Below are positions 1 to 7,261 of a stretch of 11,526 bases of DNA, one piece after another; positions within the stretch are counted from its first letter, which is position 1, and every line of letters begins with the position of its first letter. Below the pieces are notes generated by a model. That model was not told the origin of the DNA. It did not search any database and saw nothing but the letters and a program-made list of their open reading frames with translations. Origin of the DNA: Pseudomonadota bacterium (GTDB lineage: Bacteria > Pseudomonadota > Gammaproteobacteria > Pseudomonadales > Azotimanducaceae); assembly GCA_027622495.1 (NCBI GenBank), contig JAQBYL010000096.1:1-11526 (forward strand), written 5' to 3'. Made by a program: the position numbers and the translations under genes.

Positions 1-174
1 TAGCCTGTTTGCGATATGAGATGGCGATGGTTGTCACATCCGGGCTTTCCGTACCGCGAAGGTGGAGCCTCTGCCCGGCGGCATCTTGAGGCCACGAGTG
101 GCGTTAGCGAGTTTGCAATTGATCGCTGATCCATTAGGCTCACGCACCTTGTGCGCAGCGGAAAAAAATGACCC
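1..174. other. Leader region upstream of gor, no gene assigned
   Basis: No convincing coding region ends or starts here: the short open stretches in the forward frames stop within about 130 bases and resemble no family I know. Two small inverted repeats are visible: GCCAC-GA-GTGGC at 91-102, and a longer hairpin pairing 103-110 with 123-130 (8 pairs including two G-U pairs in plus-strand RNA, 12-base loop) about 45 bases before the gor start. No clear -35/-10 pair was found. The first base could lie just inside the end of an upstream gene, which the window cannot show. Confidence 0.4.
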
Positions 175-1527
175 ATGAACTACGACTATGACCTGTACGT
201 CATCGGGGCGGGGTCTGGCGGGGTACGCGCGAGCCGCATGTCGGCGGCGCAGGGCGCCCGGGTTGCTGTGGCTGAGTCCACTTATCTGGGGGGCACCTGC
301 GTCAATGTAGGCTGCGTACCCAAAAAACTGTTCGTGTACGGCTCGCACTTTGCTCAGGACTTTGAAGACGCTCAAGGCTATGGGTGGTCCGGGATGAACG
401 CCCGGTTTGACTGGCCGACGTTACGCGATAACAAAACCACAGAAATCGAGCGCCTGAACGGTATCTACGAAACCATGCTCAACAATGCCGGTGTCGACAT
501 CCACCTGGGCAAAGCGGTTCTTGTTGATGCCCATACGGTGGCAATTGACGGTGTGCAGTACACCGCAGACAAAATACTCATCGCCACAGGCGGCTGGCCC
601 ACGGTGCCCGACTTCCCCGGCAAAGAACATGTGATTACCTCGAATGAGGCCTTCTATCTGCCGGTGTTCCCACGCCGGATGGTGGTCGTGGGCGGCGGTT
701 ACATTGCGGTGGAATTCGCCGGTATATTCCAGGGGCTGGGCGCACAGGTTGATCTGCTCTATCGCGGTCCGCTGTTTTTGCGCGGCTTTGACCTGTCGGT
801 CAGGCAGTTCGTGGCACAGGAACTGAAAAACAGCGACATCAATCTGCGCTTCGACACCAACGTGAAATCAGTTGAGCAGACCACAAACGGTCTCAAGGTG
901 AACCTGGCGGACGGCGCCAGTATCGATACCGATCTGGTCCTGTATGCAACCGGCCGTCACCCCAATACGAAAGACATAGGGCTTGAGAACGCAGGGGTTG
1001 CGCTGAACGAGAACGGCGCCATCAAGGTTGATGATTACTATCAGACGAGCACCCCGAATATCTTCGCCATCGGCGACGTCACCGACCGGATTCAGCTGAC
1101 ACCGGTGGCAATTGCCGAAGGCATGTGCATCGCAAATAACCTGTTCACCAGCAAGCCGAAAAGGAAGATCGATTATTCCAACATCGCAACGGCTGTGTTC
1201 TGTCAGCCCAATATCGGCACGGTTGGCCTCACAGAAGAAGAAGCGCGCGCGACCTATGCCGATGTAGACATTTACCAGTCCGAATTCCGACCCATGAAAC
1301 ACACGCTGTCCGGGCGCAATGAACGGACCATGATGAAGCTCATTGTCAACAAGGCGGATGACGCAGTGGTGGGGATTCACATGGTTGGTCCCGATGCAGG
1401 AGAGATCATTCAGGGTCTGTCGGTTGCAGTGACGGCAGGTGCCACCAAAGCGCAGTTTGATGCGACCATCGGGATCCATCCCACCGCGGCAGAGGAATTT
1501 GTGACAATGCGCGAGCCGCGTTCATGA
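175..1527 (+). CDS. gor: Glutathione-disulfide reductase
   Basis: FAD flavoenzyme that reduces glutathione disulfide to two glutathiones with NADPH in the cytoplasm, keeping the thiol pool reduced. The 450-residue length matches bacterial Gor. In order: an N-terminal FAD dinucleotide fold with GAGSGG (11-16); the redox-active disulfide motif GGTCVNVGCVPKK with C42 and C47; a NADPH-binding fold with GGGYIAVE (173-180), followed by arginines R197 and R203 at the positions that select the 2'-phosphate of NADPH; the second FAD motif ending in FAIGDVTD; and the C-terminal dimer domain ending HPTAAEE, supplying catalytic H435 and E440. These motifs separate it from lipoamide and mercuric reductases. 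The ATG at 175 starts directly at the FAD fold; the ATG at 168 is out of frame. The Shine-Dalgarno sequence is weak. The stop overlaps the start of the phosphatase gene (ATGA), so the two are probably co-translated. Confidence 0.96.
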   Translation: MNYDYDLYVIGAGSGGVRASRMSAAQGARVAVAESTYLGGTCVNVGCVPKKLFVYGSHFAQDFEDAQGYGWSGMNARFDWPTLRDNKTTEIERLNGIYETMLNNAGVDIHLGKAVLVDAHTVAIDGVQYTADKILIATGGWPTVPDFPGKEHVITSNEAFYLPVFPRRMVVVGGGYIAVEFAGIFQGLGAQVDLLYRGPLFLRGFDLSVRQFVAQELKNSDINLRFDTNVKSVEQTTNGLKVNLADGASIDTDLVLYATGRHPNTKDIGLENAGVALNENGAIKVDDYYQTSTPNIFAIGDVTDRIQLTPVAIAEGMCIANNLFTSKPKRKIDYSNIATAVFCQPNIGTVGLTEEEARATYADVDIYQSEFRPMKHTLSGRNERTMMKLIVNKADDAVVGIHMVGPDAGEIIQGLSVAVTAGATKAQFDATIGIHPTAAEEFVTMREPRS

Positions 1528-3050
1528 GATCGATCGTCTGGTGTGTTCTGATATTGGCCGGCTGTGCGGCTGACCCGACTTCAACGCCAGCTCCTGCGGC
1601 GACTTCCACCTCAATTTCCACCTCAATTTCCACCCCAGCCCCAACAGATACATCCGTTGCCGCCGACATCGTATCGCCCGCTACACCATCGGGAAACAAC
1701 GTGATTCTGTTCGTTGGTGACGGCATGGGTATCAGTACCATCACCGCGGGACGTATATATCGCGGTCAGCAGCTGGGCGGTACCGGTGAGGAACATGTGC
1801 TGGCGTTTGAAACCTTCGAAAATGTTGCTCTGGTCAAAACCTACAACACCGACATGCAGGTTCCTGACAGCGCCGGGACCATGACAGCGATCGTCACAGG
1901 CGAAAAAACCCGCGCCGGGGTTCTGAGCGTTGGGGCTGATGTTGAAAGGGGTGATTGTGAAGCGGCTCTGGCTAACCCATTGCGTACTCTGTTCGAGATA
2001 GCCGTCGAGCACGGCCTGCGAACCGGTGTCGTGACCACCACAACTGTGACCCACGCAACCCCTGCTGCGGGTTATGCACACGCCCCTGATCGGGATTGGG
2101 AAGCAGACAGCAACGTGCCGGAAGAGGCAAAACTCGCCGGTTGCCGCGACATCGCACAACAGTTGATCGACTTCAATGAAGGAAAAGGCATCGATGTGGT
2201 GCTCGGCGGTGGGCGGCAGAACTTTCGACCGGTGAGTGCGGTCGATCCCGAATACGCTGACCAGTATGGAAAACGAAATGACGAAACTGATCTCATCGCC
2301 CACTGGCAGAAAGAGGCGCCGAATCGTCAGTTTGTATGGAATCTCGAGCAGTTCAACGCTCTGAGACCCGATACGCCGGATCAGGTTCTGGGTCTGTTTG
2401 AACCAAGTCACATGAAGTTCGAAGCGGATCGCGCCGATGATGCAGGGGGGGAGCCGTCCCTTGCGGAGATGACCCGGTTTGCGATTAACAAGTTTGCCAA
2501 CTCACGCCACGGCTATCTTCTGGTCGTGGAGGGCGGACGCATCGATCACGCTCATCACTTCGGCAACGCCTACCGCGCGATGACTGATATGACGGCGCTG
2601 GATGATGCTGTGCAGGTCGCCAAAGATCTGACCGATCCGGAAGATACCCTGATCCTCGTGACCGCCGATCACAGTCACACGCTGACCATCGCCGGCTACC
2701 CGCCCAGAGGCAATCCGATCCTGGGTACTGTCCCCATACCGCAGGCGTATGCCGGATTCATGAAACCCTATACAACACTGACCTATGCCAATGGTCCCGG
2801 ATACAAGCAACCACCCGCCGATCTGAGTGAAGCAGACACCCAGGCCAAAGATTATCGTCAGGCAGCGGCAGTGGCGCTGCCGGTGGAAACACATGCCGGG
2901 GAAGATGTTGCTGCCTATGCACAGGGCCCGAACGCCAGCGCGTTGCGCGGCGTGATTGAGCAGAATCGCATCTTCGACGTGTTGTACGGAGCTCTTTTCA
3001 GAGAACCAACCGCGGATAACCAGATCACCACACAGGAAGACGTTAGATGA
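1524..3050 (+). CDS. Alkaline phosphatase (PhoA family), predicted lipoprotein
   Basis: Zn2+/Mg2+-dependent phosphomonoesterase that releases inorganic phosphate from organic phosphates outside the cytoplasm. The start gives a short signal ending in a lipobox, LAGC with C14 as the predicted acylated cysteine. Alanine at +2 argues against inner-membrane retention, so outer-membrane anchoring is likely. A Ser/Thr/Pro/Ala-rich linker follows (about 19-57). Catalytic parts then appear in order: metal ligand D66 in VGDGMG; nucleophile S116 in DSAGTMTA; HATPAA with H177 and T179; phosphate-binding arginine R190; E336, D341 and H345 in VEGGRIDHAHH; D382-H383 in TADHSH; and H457 in THAGED. Spacing fits E. 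coli PhoA (T155 to R166 is also 11 residues). H177 and H342 replace the E. coli D153 and K328, as in animal enzymes. It overlaps gor by 4 bases upstream and the symporter gene by 4 bases downstream. The family is certain; the preferred substrate is not visible. No Pho box was found. Confidence 0.94.
   Translation: MRSIVWCVLILAGCAADPTSTPAPAATSTSISTSISTPAPTDTSVAADIVSPATPSGNNVILFVGDGMGISTITAGRIYRGQQLGGTGEEHVLAFETFENVALVKTYNTDMQVPDSAGTMTAIVTGEKTRAGVLSVGADVERGDCEAALANPLRTLFEIAVEHGLRTGVVTTTTVTHATPAAGYAHAPDRDWEADSNVPEEAKLAGCRDIAQQLIDFNEGKGIDVVLGGGRQNFRPVSAVDPEYADQYGKRNDETDLIAHWQKEAPNRQFVWNLEQFNALRPDTPDQVLGLFEPSHMKFEADRADDAGGEPSLAEMTRFAINKFANSRHGYLLVVEGGRIDHAHHFGNAYRAMTDMTALDDAVQVAKDLTDPEDTLILVTADHSHTLTIAGYPPRGNPILGTVPIPQAYAGFMKPYTTLTYANGPGYKQPPADLSEADTQAKDYRQAAAVALPVETHAGEDVAAYAQGPNASALRGVIEQNRIFDVLYGALFREPTADNQITTQEDVR
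1604..1635 (+). repeat. 12-bp in-frame tandem repeat in the lipoprotein linker
   Basis: The unit TTCCACCTCAAT occurs at 1604-1615 and 1616-1627, followed by a partial third copy (1628-1634). It encodes the repeated Thr-Ser-Ile-Ser stretch of the linker between the lipid anchor and the phosphatase domain. The unit is a multiple of three, so copy-number change by slippage would alter linker length without breaking the frame. Confidence 0.75.
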
Positions 3051-4720
3051 ACTGGTTTGAAAACCTGTTGAATTTTCTCGATTCGCTGCTCGGCAGTGCA
3101 GCTTACTTTCCGCTCCTGCTGCTGGGTGTGGGTCTGTTTCTGACGGTCTATCTGGGCTTTCCGCAGATCCGGTTTTTCCGCCACGCCTGGAGCGTGGTCC
3201 GCGGCAACAAATCTGATGACAAGGCGGAAGGCGACACAACCCATTTTCAGGCTCTCTCCACCGCTTTGTCTGGCACTGTCGGAACCGGCAATATCGGCGG
3301 CGTCGCCTTCGCAATCTATCTGGGTGGACCAGCAGCGTTGTTCTGGATGTGGATGACCGCTTTTCTTGGCATGACGACGAAGTTCGCGGAAGTTTCGATC
3401 TCGCACAAATACCGGGTGAAGGATGAGCAGGGGCGCATGGCCGGTGGACCCATGTACTACATGGATCGCGGTTTGAACATGCGCTGGCTGGCGATCTTCT
3501 TTGCCGCGGCCACGGTGATCAGTTCGTTCGGCTCGGGCAATATGCCGCAGAGCAACAACATGGCCGCCGGTCTGGAAGCCTCCTTTGGCATTCATCCGGC
3601 AGTCAGCGGCGCGGTTCTGTCGGTGCTAATGGCCCTGGTGATCATCGGTGGAATCCGTCGAATCGCACGGTTTGCCGCCAGCATCGTCCCGTTGATGGGT
3701 GTGTTATACGCCGCAGGCGCAATCGCTGTGGCCCTCAGCAACTACGATCAGCTGTGGCCTTCCTTTACTGCCATTTTCGAAAATGCGTTTTCGGGTTCAG
3801 CGGCCACCGGCGGTTTTCTCGGTGCAACCTTCGCCTATGCGTTCAATCGAGGCGTGAACCGGGGGTTGTTTTCCAACGAGGCAGGCCAGGGTTCCGCACC
3901 CATTGCGCACGCCTCAGCGAAGACCGATGAACCGGTTTCGGAAGGCATGGTGAGTATTCTGGAGCCGTTCATCGATACCCTGATCATCTGCACGCTCACG
4001 GGCCTGGTCATTCTGTCGAGTGGTGTCTGGACCGAGAAGTTCGATACCGAGTTCGCGGGTTTTGATACCGAATTCATCACTGGTGAGTATGTCGAGAGCA
4101 ATCCGCAGAATGTGCACGACCTGTTTGTGCACATGGACATCGGGACCAGGGAGGATGATTCGGTCGTTCCGTTCACTGGTTCGCTGAATGTAGTCGCAGG
4201 AATTGCGGATCTGACTGGCATAACGGTGCTGCACAACCGATCGATTGCAGAAGACGTTCGCATTAAACGCGACGGCAGTGACTACACCGGTGAACTGACC
4301 ATCACGGCCGGCAAGCTTACCGAGAACGTGCAGGTCAGCGGTAAGTCTCTGCTTCATTCGGTGCCGCTCACAGCCGAAGCATTCAAGCGGAGTTTTCTTG
4401 GGGACTCAGGTCAGTACGCGGTGACCCTGGGTCTTGTGCTGTTCGCGTTTTCTACCGCGATCGCCTGGTCTTACTACGGCGACCGGGCCGTCACCTATCT
4501 TTTTGGCGTGAAATGGGTGACCGCCTACCGGATTGTCTATGTGGCTGGTTTCTTCATTGCCACCGTTGTCGATACGTCGCTGATCTGGCTGATCTCGGCA
4601 GTCACGCTAGCGTTGATGACCCTGCCTAATCTCATCGGGCTGATCCTGATGCGCAAAGAGATCAAGACCATGACCACAACCTATTGGCAAACATTCAAAA
4701 ACTCAAAGGATCGGGTATAG
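3047..4720 (+). CDS. Na+:alanine/glycine symporter, AGCS family, with large extra loop
   Basis: Inner-membrane secondary transporter that imports small neutral amino acids (alanine or glycine in characterised members) with Na+. Family signatures: TALSGTVGTGNIGGVA (72-87), MAGGPMYYM (131-139), and NRGVNRGLFSNEAGQGSAPIAHASAKT (267-293) leading into the helix EPFIDTLIICTLTGLVIL (306-323). The C-terminal core resumes at LVLFAFSTAIAWSYYGDRA (463-481). Between these helices lie about 130 mostly hydrophilic residues (328-458) where typical members have roughly 25-35. The extra part contains an FDTEF-AG-FDTEF duplication (332-343) and a region that looks beta-rich. I believe some gammaproteobacterial members carry a similar loop, but could not check. 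That helps explain the 557-residue length against the usual 450-500. The ATG at 3047 overlaps the phosphatase stop and has a good Shine-Dalgarno, AGGAAG at 3034-3039 with 7-base spacing. Substrate choice cannot be read from the sequence. Confidence 0.94.
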   Translation: MNWFENLLNFLDSLLGSAAYFPLLLLGVGLFLTVYLGFPQIRFFRHAWSVVRGNKSDDKAEGDTTHFQALSTALSGTVGTGNIGGVAFAIYLGGPAALFWMWMTAFLGMTTKFAEVSISHKYRVKDEQGRMAGGPMYYMDRGLNMRWLAIFFAAATVISSFGSGNMPQSNNMAAGLEASFGIHPAVSGAVLSVLMALVIIGGIRRIARFAASIVPLMGVLYAAGAIAVALSNYDQLWPSFTAIFENAFSGSAATGGFLGATFAYAFNRGVNRGLFSNEAGQGSAPIAHASAKTDEPVSEGMVSILEPFIDTLIICTLTGLVILSSGVWTEKFDTEFAGFDTEFITGEYVESNPQNVHDLFVHMDIGTREDDSVVPFTGSLNVVAGIADLTGITVLHNRSIAEDVRIKRDGSDYTGELTITAGKLTENVQVSGKSLLHSVPLTAEAFKRSFLGDSGQYAVTLGLVLFAFSTAIAWSYYGDRAVTYLFGVKWVTAYRIVYVAGFFIATVVDTSLIWLISAVTLALMTLPNLIGLILMRKEIKTMTTTYWQTFKNSKDRV

Positions 4721-4761
4721 TTGCCGGCGTTCACAAGTTCAATAAGGTTGGGGATCACCTG

Positions 4762-5322
4762 ATGGGATTAAAGGTTACTTTCGAGCTTGAAGAAAAAGAT
4801 CTGCGCTTCTTCAAAAACAACATGAAGAAAGCCAAAGAGCTGGCAGTCAGTGCTTCGGATGACGAAATCATCGCCAAAGCTGAAGGCATGGTCGAAGAGG
4901 TAAGAAACTCTGATGTGCCGGCGTTTGTTCTGGAGCGGATCAACAAACTCAACGCACTGATCGACATGTTACGTGACGAGGAGTGGTCCCTGGACGGCGC
5001 CGAGCGCAAGAATGTGCTCGCCGCACTTTCGTATTTTGCCGATCCGCAGGACATCATTCCCGACAACGTGCCGGTGCTGGGTTACATCGATGATGCCATC
5101 ATGATTGAGCTGGTCGTCATTGAACTGCAGCATGAAATCGACGCGTTTGCCGATTTCTGCAAATACCGGGGGGACGAGCGCACCCGCAATCGTAATCCCA
5201 ATCTTTCCCGCGAAGAGTACCTGTCGATCAAACGCCGCGAACTGCACGGGCGCATGCGCCGCCGACGCAGCAGCACGCGCAGACGAACCTCGACAGCGCG
5301 GCCGCGTTTCCGTTTGTTCTAG
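4762..5322 (+). CDS. YkvA family (DUF1232) membrane protein
   Basis: Member of the widespread YkvA/DUF1232 family, whose function is not established. It has 186 residues from the ATG at 4762. The N-terminal half is charged and helical. The family signature follows at about residues 94-118 as SYFADPQDIIPDNVPVLGYIDDAIMIELV, matching the typical Y-x-x-x-P-x-D-x-I-P-D...G-x-x-D-D pattern in a hydrophobic hairpin. The C-terminus after about residue 155 is very rich in arginine (MRRRRSSTRRR), suggesting contact with phospholipid headgroups or nucleic acid; that is inference. The start at 4762 is chosen because MGLKVTFELEEKDLRFF is a natural N-terminus and GGGGA lies 7 bases upstream. A longer reading from a TTG at 4684 would overlap the symporter gene. 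It begins 41 bases after the symporter stop, so it is probably in the same transcript. Confidence 0.85.
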   Translation: MGLKVTFELEEKDLRFFKNNMKKAKELAVSASDDEIIAKAEGMVEEVRNSDVPAFVLERINKLNALIDMLRDEEWSLDGAERKNVLAALSYFADPQDIIPDNVPVLGYIDDAIMIELVVIELQHEIDAFADFCKYRGDERTRNRNPNLSREEYLSIKRRELHGRMRRRRSSTRRRTSTARPRFRLF

Positions 5323-5346
5323 CAGGTTATTGTTCCAGCAGGTTGT
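5315..5346 (+). repeat. 16-bp imperfect tandem repeat spanning the ykvA-like stop codon
   Basis: TGTTCTAGCAGGTTAT (5315-5330) is followed directly by TGTTCCAGCAGGTTGT (5331-5346), matching at 14 of 16 bases. The first copy contains the TAG stop of the DUF1232 gene, so the duplication straddles the gene end. It may be a simple slippage duplication; no function is claimed. Confidence 0.6.
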
Positions 5347-5356
5347 TGCTGATGGA

Positions 5357-5394
5357 CGGTCGTACCAGGTGGTGCGACCGGTGAGCTTCGTTTT
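5357..5394 (+). terminator. Possible terminator hairpin between convergent genes
   Basis: Bases 5357-5366 pair with 5371-5380 (CGGTCGTACC with GGTGCGACCG, 10 pairs including one G-U in plus-strand RNA) around the 4-base loop AGGT. The T-run TTTT is at 5391-5394, 10 bases past the stem, which is further than in a classical intrinsic terminator. The G-U pair becomes A-C on the minus strand and no U-tract follows there, so the element favours plus-strand transcripts (end of the gor-to-DUF1232 operon). It lies 35 bases after that operon's last stop and 40 bases from the sppA stop. Confidence 0.5.
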
Positions 5395-5419
5395 AAGCCC
5401 GGTTCTTTTGGCTCGGGGG

Positions 5420-7207
5420 TTATCGAAAAGACGTCGCCGAACAGGCCTCACACAGAGCATAGGCATTCATCGGGTCGTCGAACACATCGAGGATCCGCAG
5501 CAGATCCTCCAGCCGACGCAGCAGCGCAGGCTTTGGTGTCGATTGGAATGACTGCCCGTCGATCAGTTGCCTGAGCAGCCGATCCTGCGGTGACTGTTCC
5601 GGCTCATAGCGTTCAACCTGGTACTCAGTGAGGTTGGCCAGGGTTGCCGCGACCTCAATGGCATGCGCCAGATCGCCCAGTTCATCCACCAGGCCGAGAT
5701 CAGCCGCCTGACTGCCGATCCACACCCGTCCCTGGGCAATCTTGTGGACTTCCTCTGGAGCCATGTCACGGCCTCGTGCCACGGTGTTGATGAAACGCTC
5801 ATAGCCGTTCTCGACGTTGGCCTGAAGTATCTGCGCCATCTCCTCACCGAGACCCGAGAACGGATCCGCAGCCGCCAGCGGCGATGTGGTTACGCCATCG
5901 GCGGCCACACCCAGGTTGGCAAGTGAGGCTTCGAAGGTTGGCACAATCCCGAAGATGCCGATCGATCCGGTGATGGTGGATGGTTGCGCAACGATGCGAT
6001 CCGAAGTGGCGGCGATCCAGTAGCCGCCGGATGCGGCCACACCGGCCATCGAGGCCACCACCGTTTTGCCCGCCAGTTGAACCAGTTCCAGCTCTTTGCG
6101 CACCATCTCTGAGGCAAACACACTTCCGCCGGGGGAGTCGATCCGGATCACCACGGCGCGAACATCATCCTGCTGTCGCACTGTTCGCAACTGCGCAATC
6201 AGGGTGTCGGCGCCAGCGACGCCAGGCAGGCTTTCCCCATTCATCAACACGCCGTTTGCAACAATAACTGCAATCTTGCGATCCGCCGAATTGTCTGCCG
6301 ACCGGCTGCCAGCCAGGTAAGCCTTCAAGTCCACACGGTTAAAGTCTCCGTTGGCATCCGTTCCCACCAGATCTGCCAGACGCGCCTGGATCTGATCGCG
6401 GGTCAGCAGTTCGTCGACCAGACCGCTTTCCAGGGCAGCACGCGCAAGGTCGCCACCGGTTTGTTGCAGAATCGTCTGGAACTCGTTTGCGTAGCGACTA
6501 ACCTCATCGGTAGTCAGCGAGCGATTTGTTGCAACTTCATTTGCGTAGCTGTTCCAGAGGCCGTCGATCAGAACGCGACTTGCCTCTTTGGCTTCATCGG
6601 ACATGCTGTTCCTGGTGTAGGGCTCTACGGCTGACTTGTATTCACCCACCCGGAACACGTGCACGTTGACGCGAAGTTTGTCGAGCAGGTCTTTGTAGAA
6701 AAGCTGTTGACTGCCAAAGCCGGACAGCAGCAGTTGCCCCAGCGGATGCAGGTACACGTGATCGGCATAGCTTGCGATCAGGTACTGCGCCTGGCTGTAG
6801 AAATTACCGTAGGCGATGATCGATTTGGCCTTGGCCTGAAAGCGCTCGAACGCCGGTTTAAGGGTGTCTGCATCTGCACTTGAGACGCCGATGAGATTGT
6901 CCAGATCCAGCACCAGCACTTGAATTCGATCATCATTCGCGGCTCGATCGATGGCTTCTACCACGTCATTGATCACGGTTTCTGCATTGGCGTTATCCAG
7001 CAGCAGTTCCTGGAAGGGCACCCCGATTGTTGCCTGCTCAACGAATACCCCGGCAGGATTGAGCACCAGCGCGCTTTTGTCGGCGATCGGCATCCGGCCC
7101 TGACCGGAAAACATAAAGACCACCACAACCAGCACGATCAGGATAAAAATGAGATTCAGAACGAAGTTACGGGTCCAGGTGAGGGCTGCCCCCAGGCGAT
7201 TGAACAT
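5420..7207 (-). CDS. sppA: Signal peptide peptidase SppA, 67K type
   Basis: Inner-membrane serine protease facing the periplasm that degrades signal peptides after release by leader peptidase. It has 595 residues from the ATG at 7207, close to the 618 of E. coli SppA, so it is the double-domain form. One N-terminal membrane helix (about residues 16-34, LNLIFILIVLVVVVFMF) is followed by two tandem S49 domains. The N-terminal domain supplies the general base lysine K191 in GEYKSAVEPYTRNSM, equivalent to E. coli K209. The C-terminal domain contains IDSPGGSVFASE and the nucleophile S393 in AGVAASGGYW, equivalent to S409, followed by TITGSIGIFG. The dyad is therefore intact. The ATG is preferred over an upstream TTG at 7249 because AAGG lies 4 bases before it and the family N-terminus aligns there. 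It converges on the DUF1232 gene and is divergent from the acyl-CoA synthetase gene. Confidence 0.95.
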   Translation of the reverse strand: MFNRLGAALTWTRNFVLNLIFILIVLVVVVFMFSGQGRMPIADKSALVLNPAGVFVEQATIGVPFQELLLDNANAETVINDVVEAIDRAANDDRIQVLVLDLDNLIGVSSADADTLKPAFERFQAKAKSIIAYGNFYSQAQYLIASYADHVYLHPLGQLLLSGFGSQQLFYKDLLDKLRVNVHVFRVGEYKSAVEPYTRNSMSDEAKEASRVLIDGLWNSYANEVATNRSLTTDEVSRYANEFQTILQQTGGDLARAALESGLVDELLTRDQIQARLADLVGTDANGDFNRVDLKAYLAGSRSADNSADRKIAVIVANGVLMNGESLPGVAGADTLIAQLRTVRQQDDVRAVVIRIDSPGGSVFASEMVRKELELVQLAGKTVVASMAGVAASGGYWIAATSDRIVAQPSTITGSIGIFGIVPTFEASLANLGVAADGVTTSPLAAADPFSGLGEEMAQILQANVENGYERFINTVARGRDMAPEEVHKIAQGRVWIGSQAADLGLVDELGDLAHAIEVAATLANLTEYQVERYEPEQSPQDRLLRQLIDGQSFQSTPKPALLRRLEDLLRILDVFDDPMNAYALCEACSATSFR

Positions 7208-7261
7208 ACTGCCTTGACTACCGGTTGAAGACGCCAAAGCATACTCCAAATCGGTCGCCCG

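Noticed and set aside
868..1479. Long minus-strand open frame within gor
   Set aside because: It is a shadow of the glutathione reductase codons, with no known motif and no ribosome site.
4684..4761. Longer DUF1232 reading from a TTG start
   Set aside because: It would overlap the symporter gene by 37 bases, has a rare start codon and no good Shine-Dalgarno, and the added residues do not resemble the family N-terminus.
7214..7245. TTGACT hexamer as a promoter for the acyl-CoA synthetase gene
   Set aside because: The best -10 candidates are either poor (AAGCAT at 17-base spacing) or too far (CATACT at 20 bases).
7208..7249. SppA start at a TTG 14 codons upstream
   Set aside because: There is no ribosome site before it, and the ATG at 7207 has AAGG close upstream and matches the family N-terminus.
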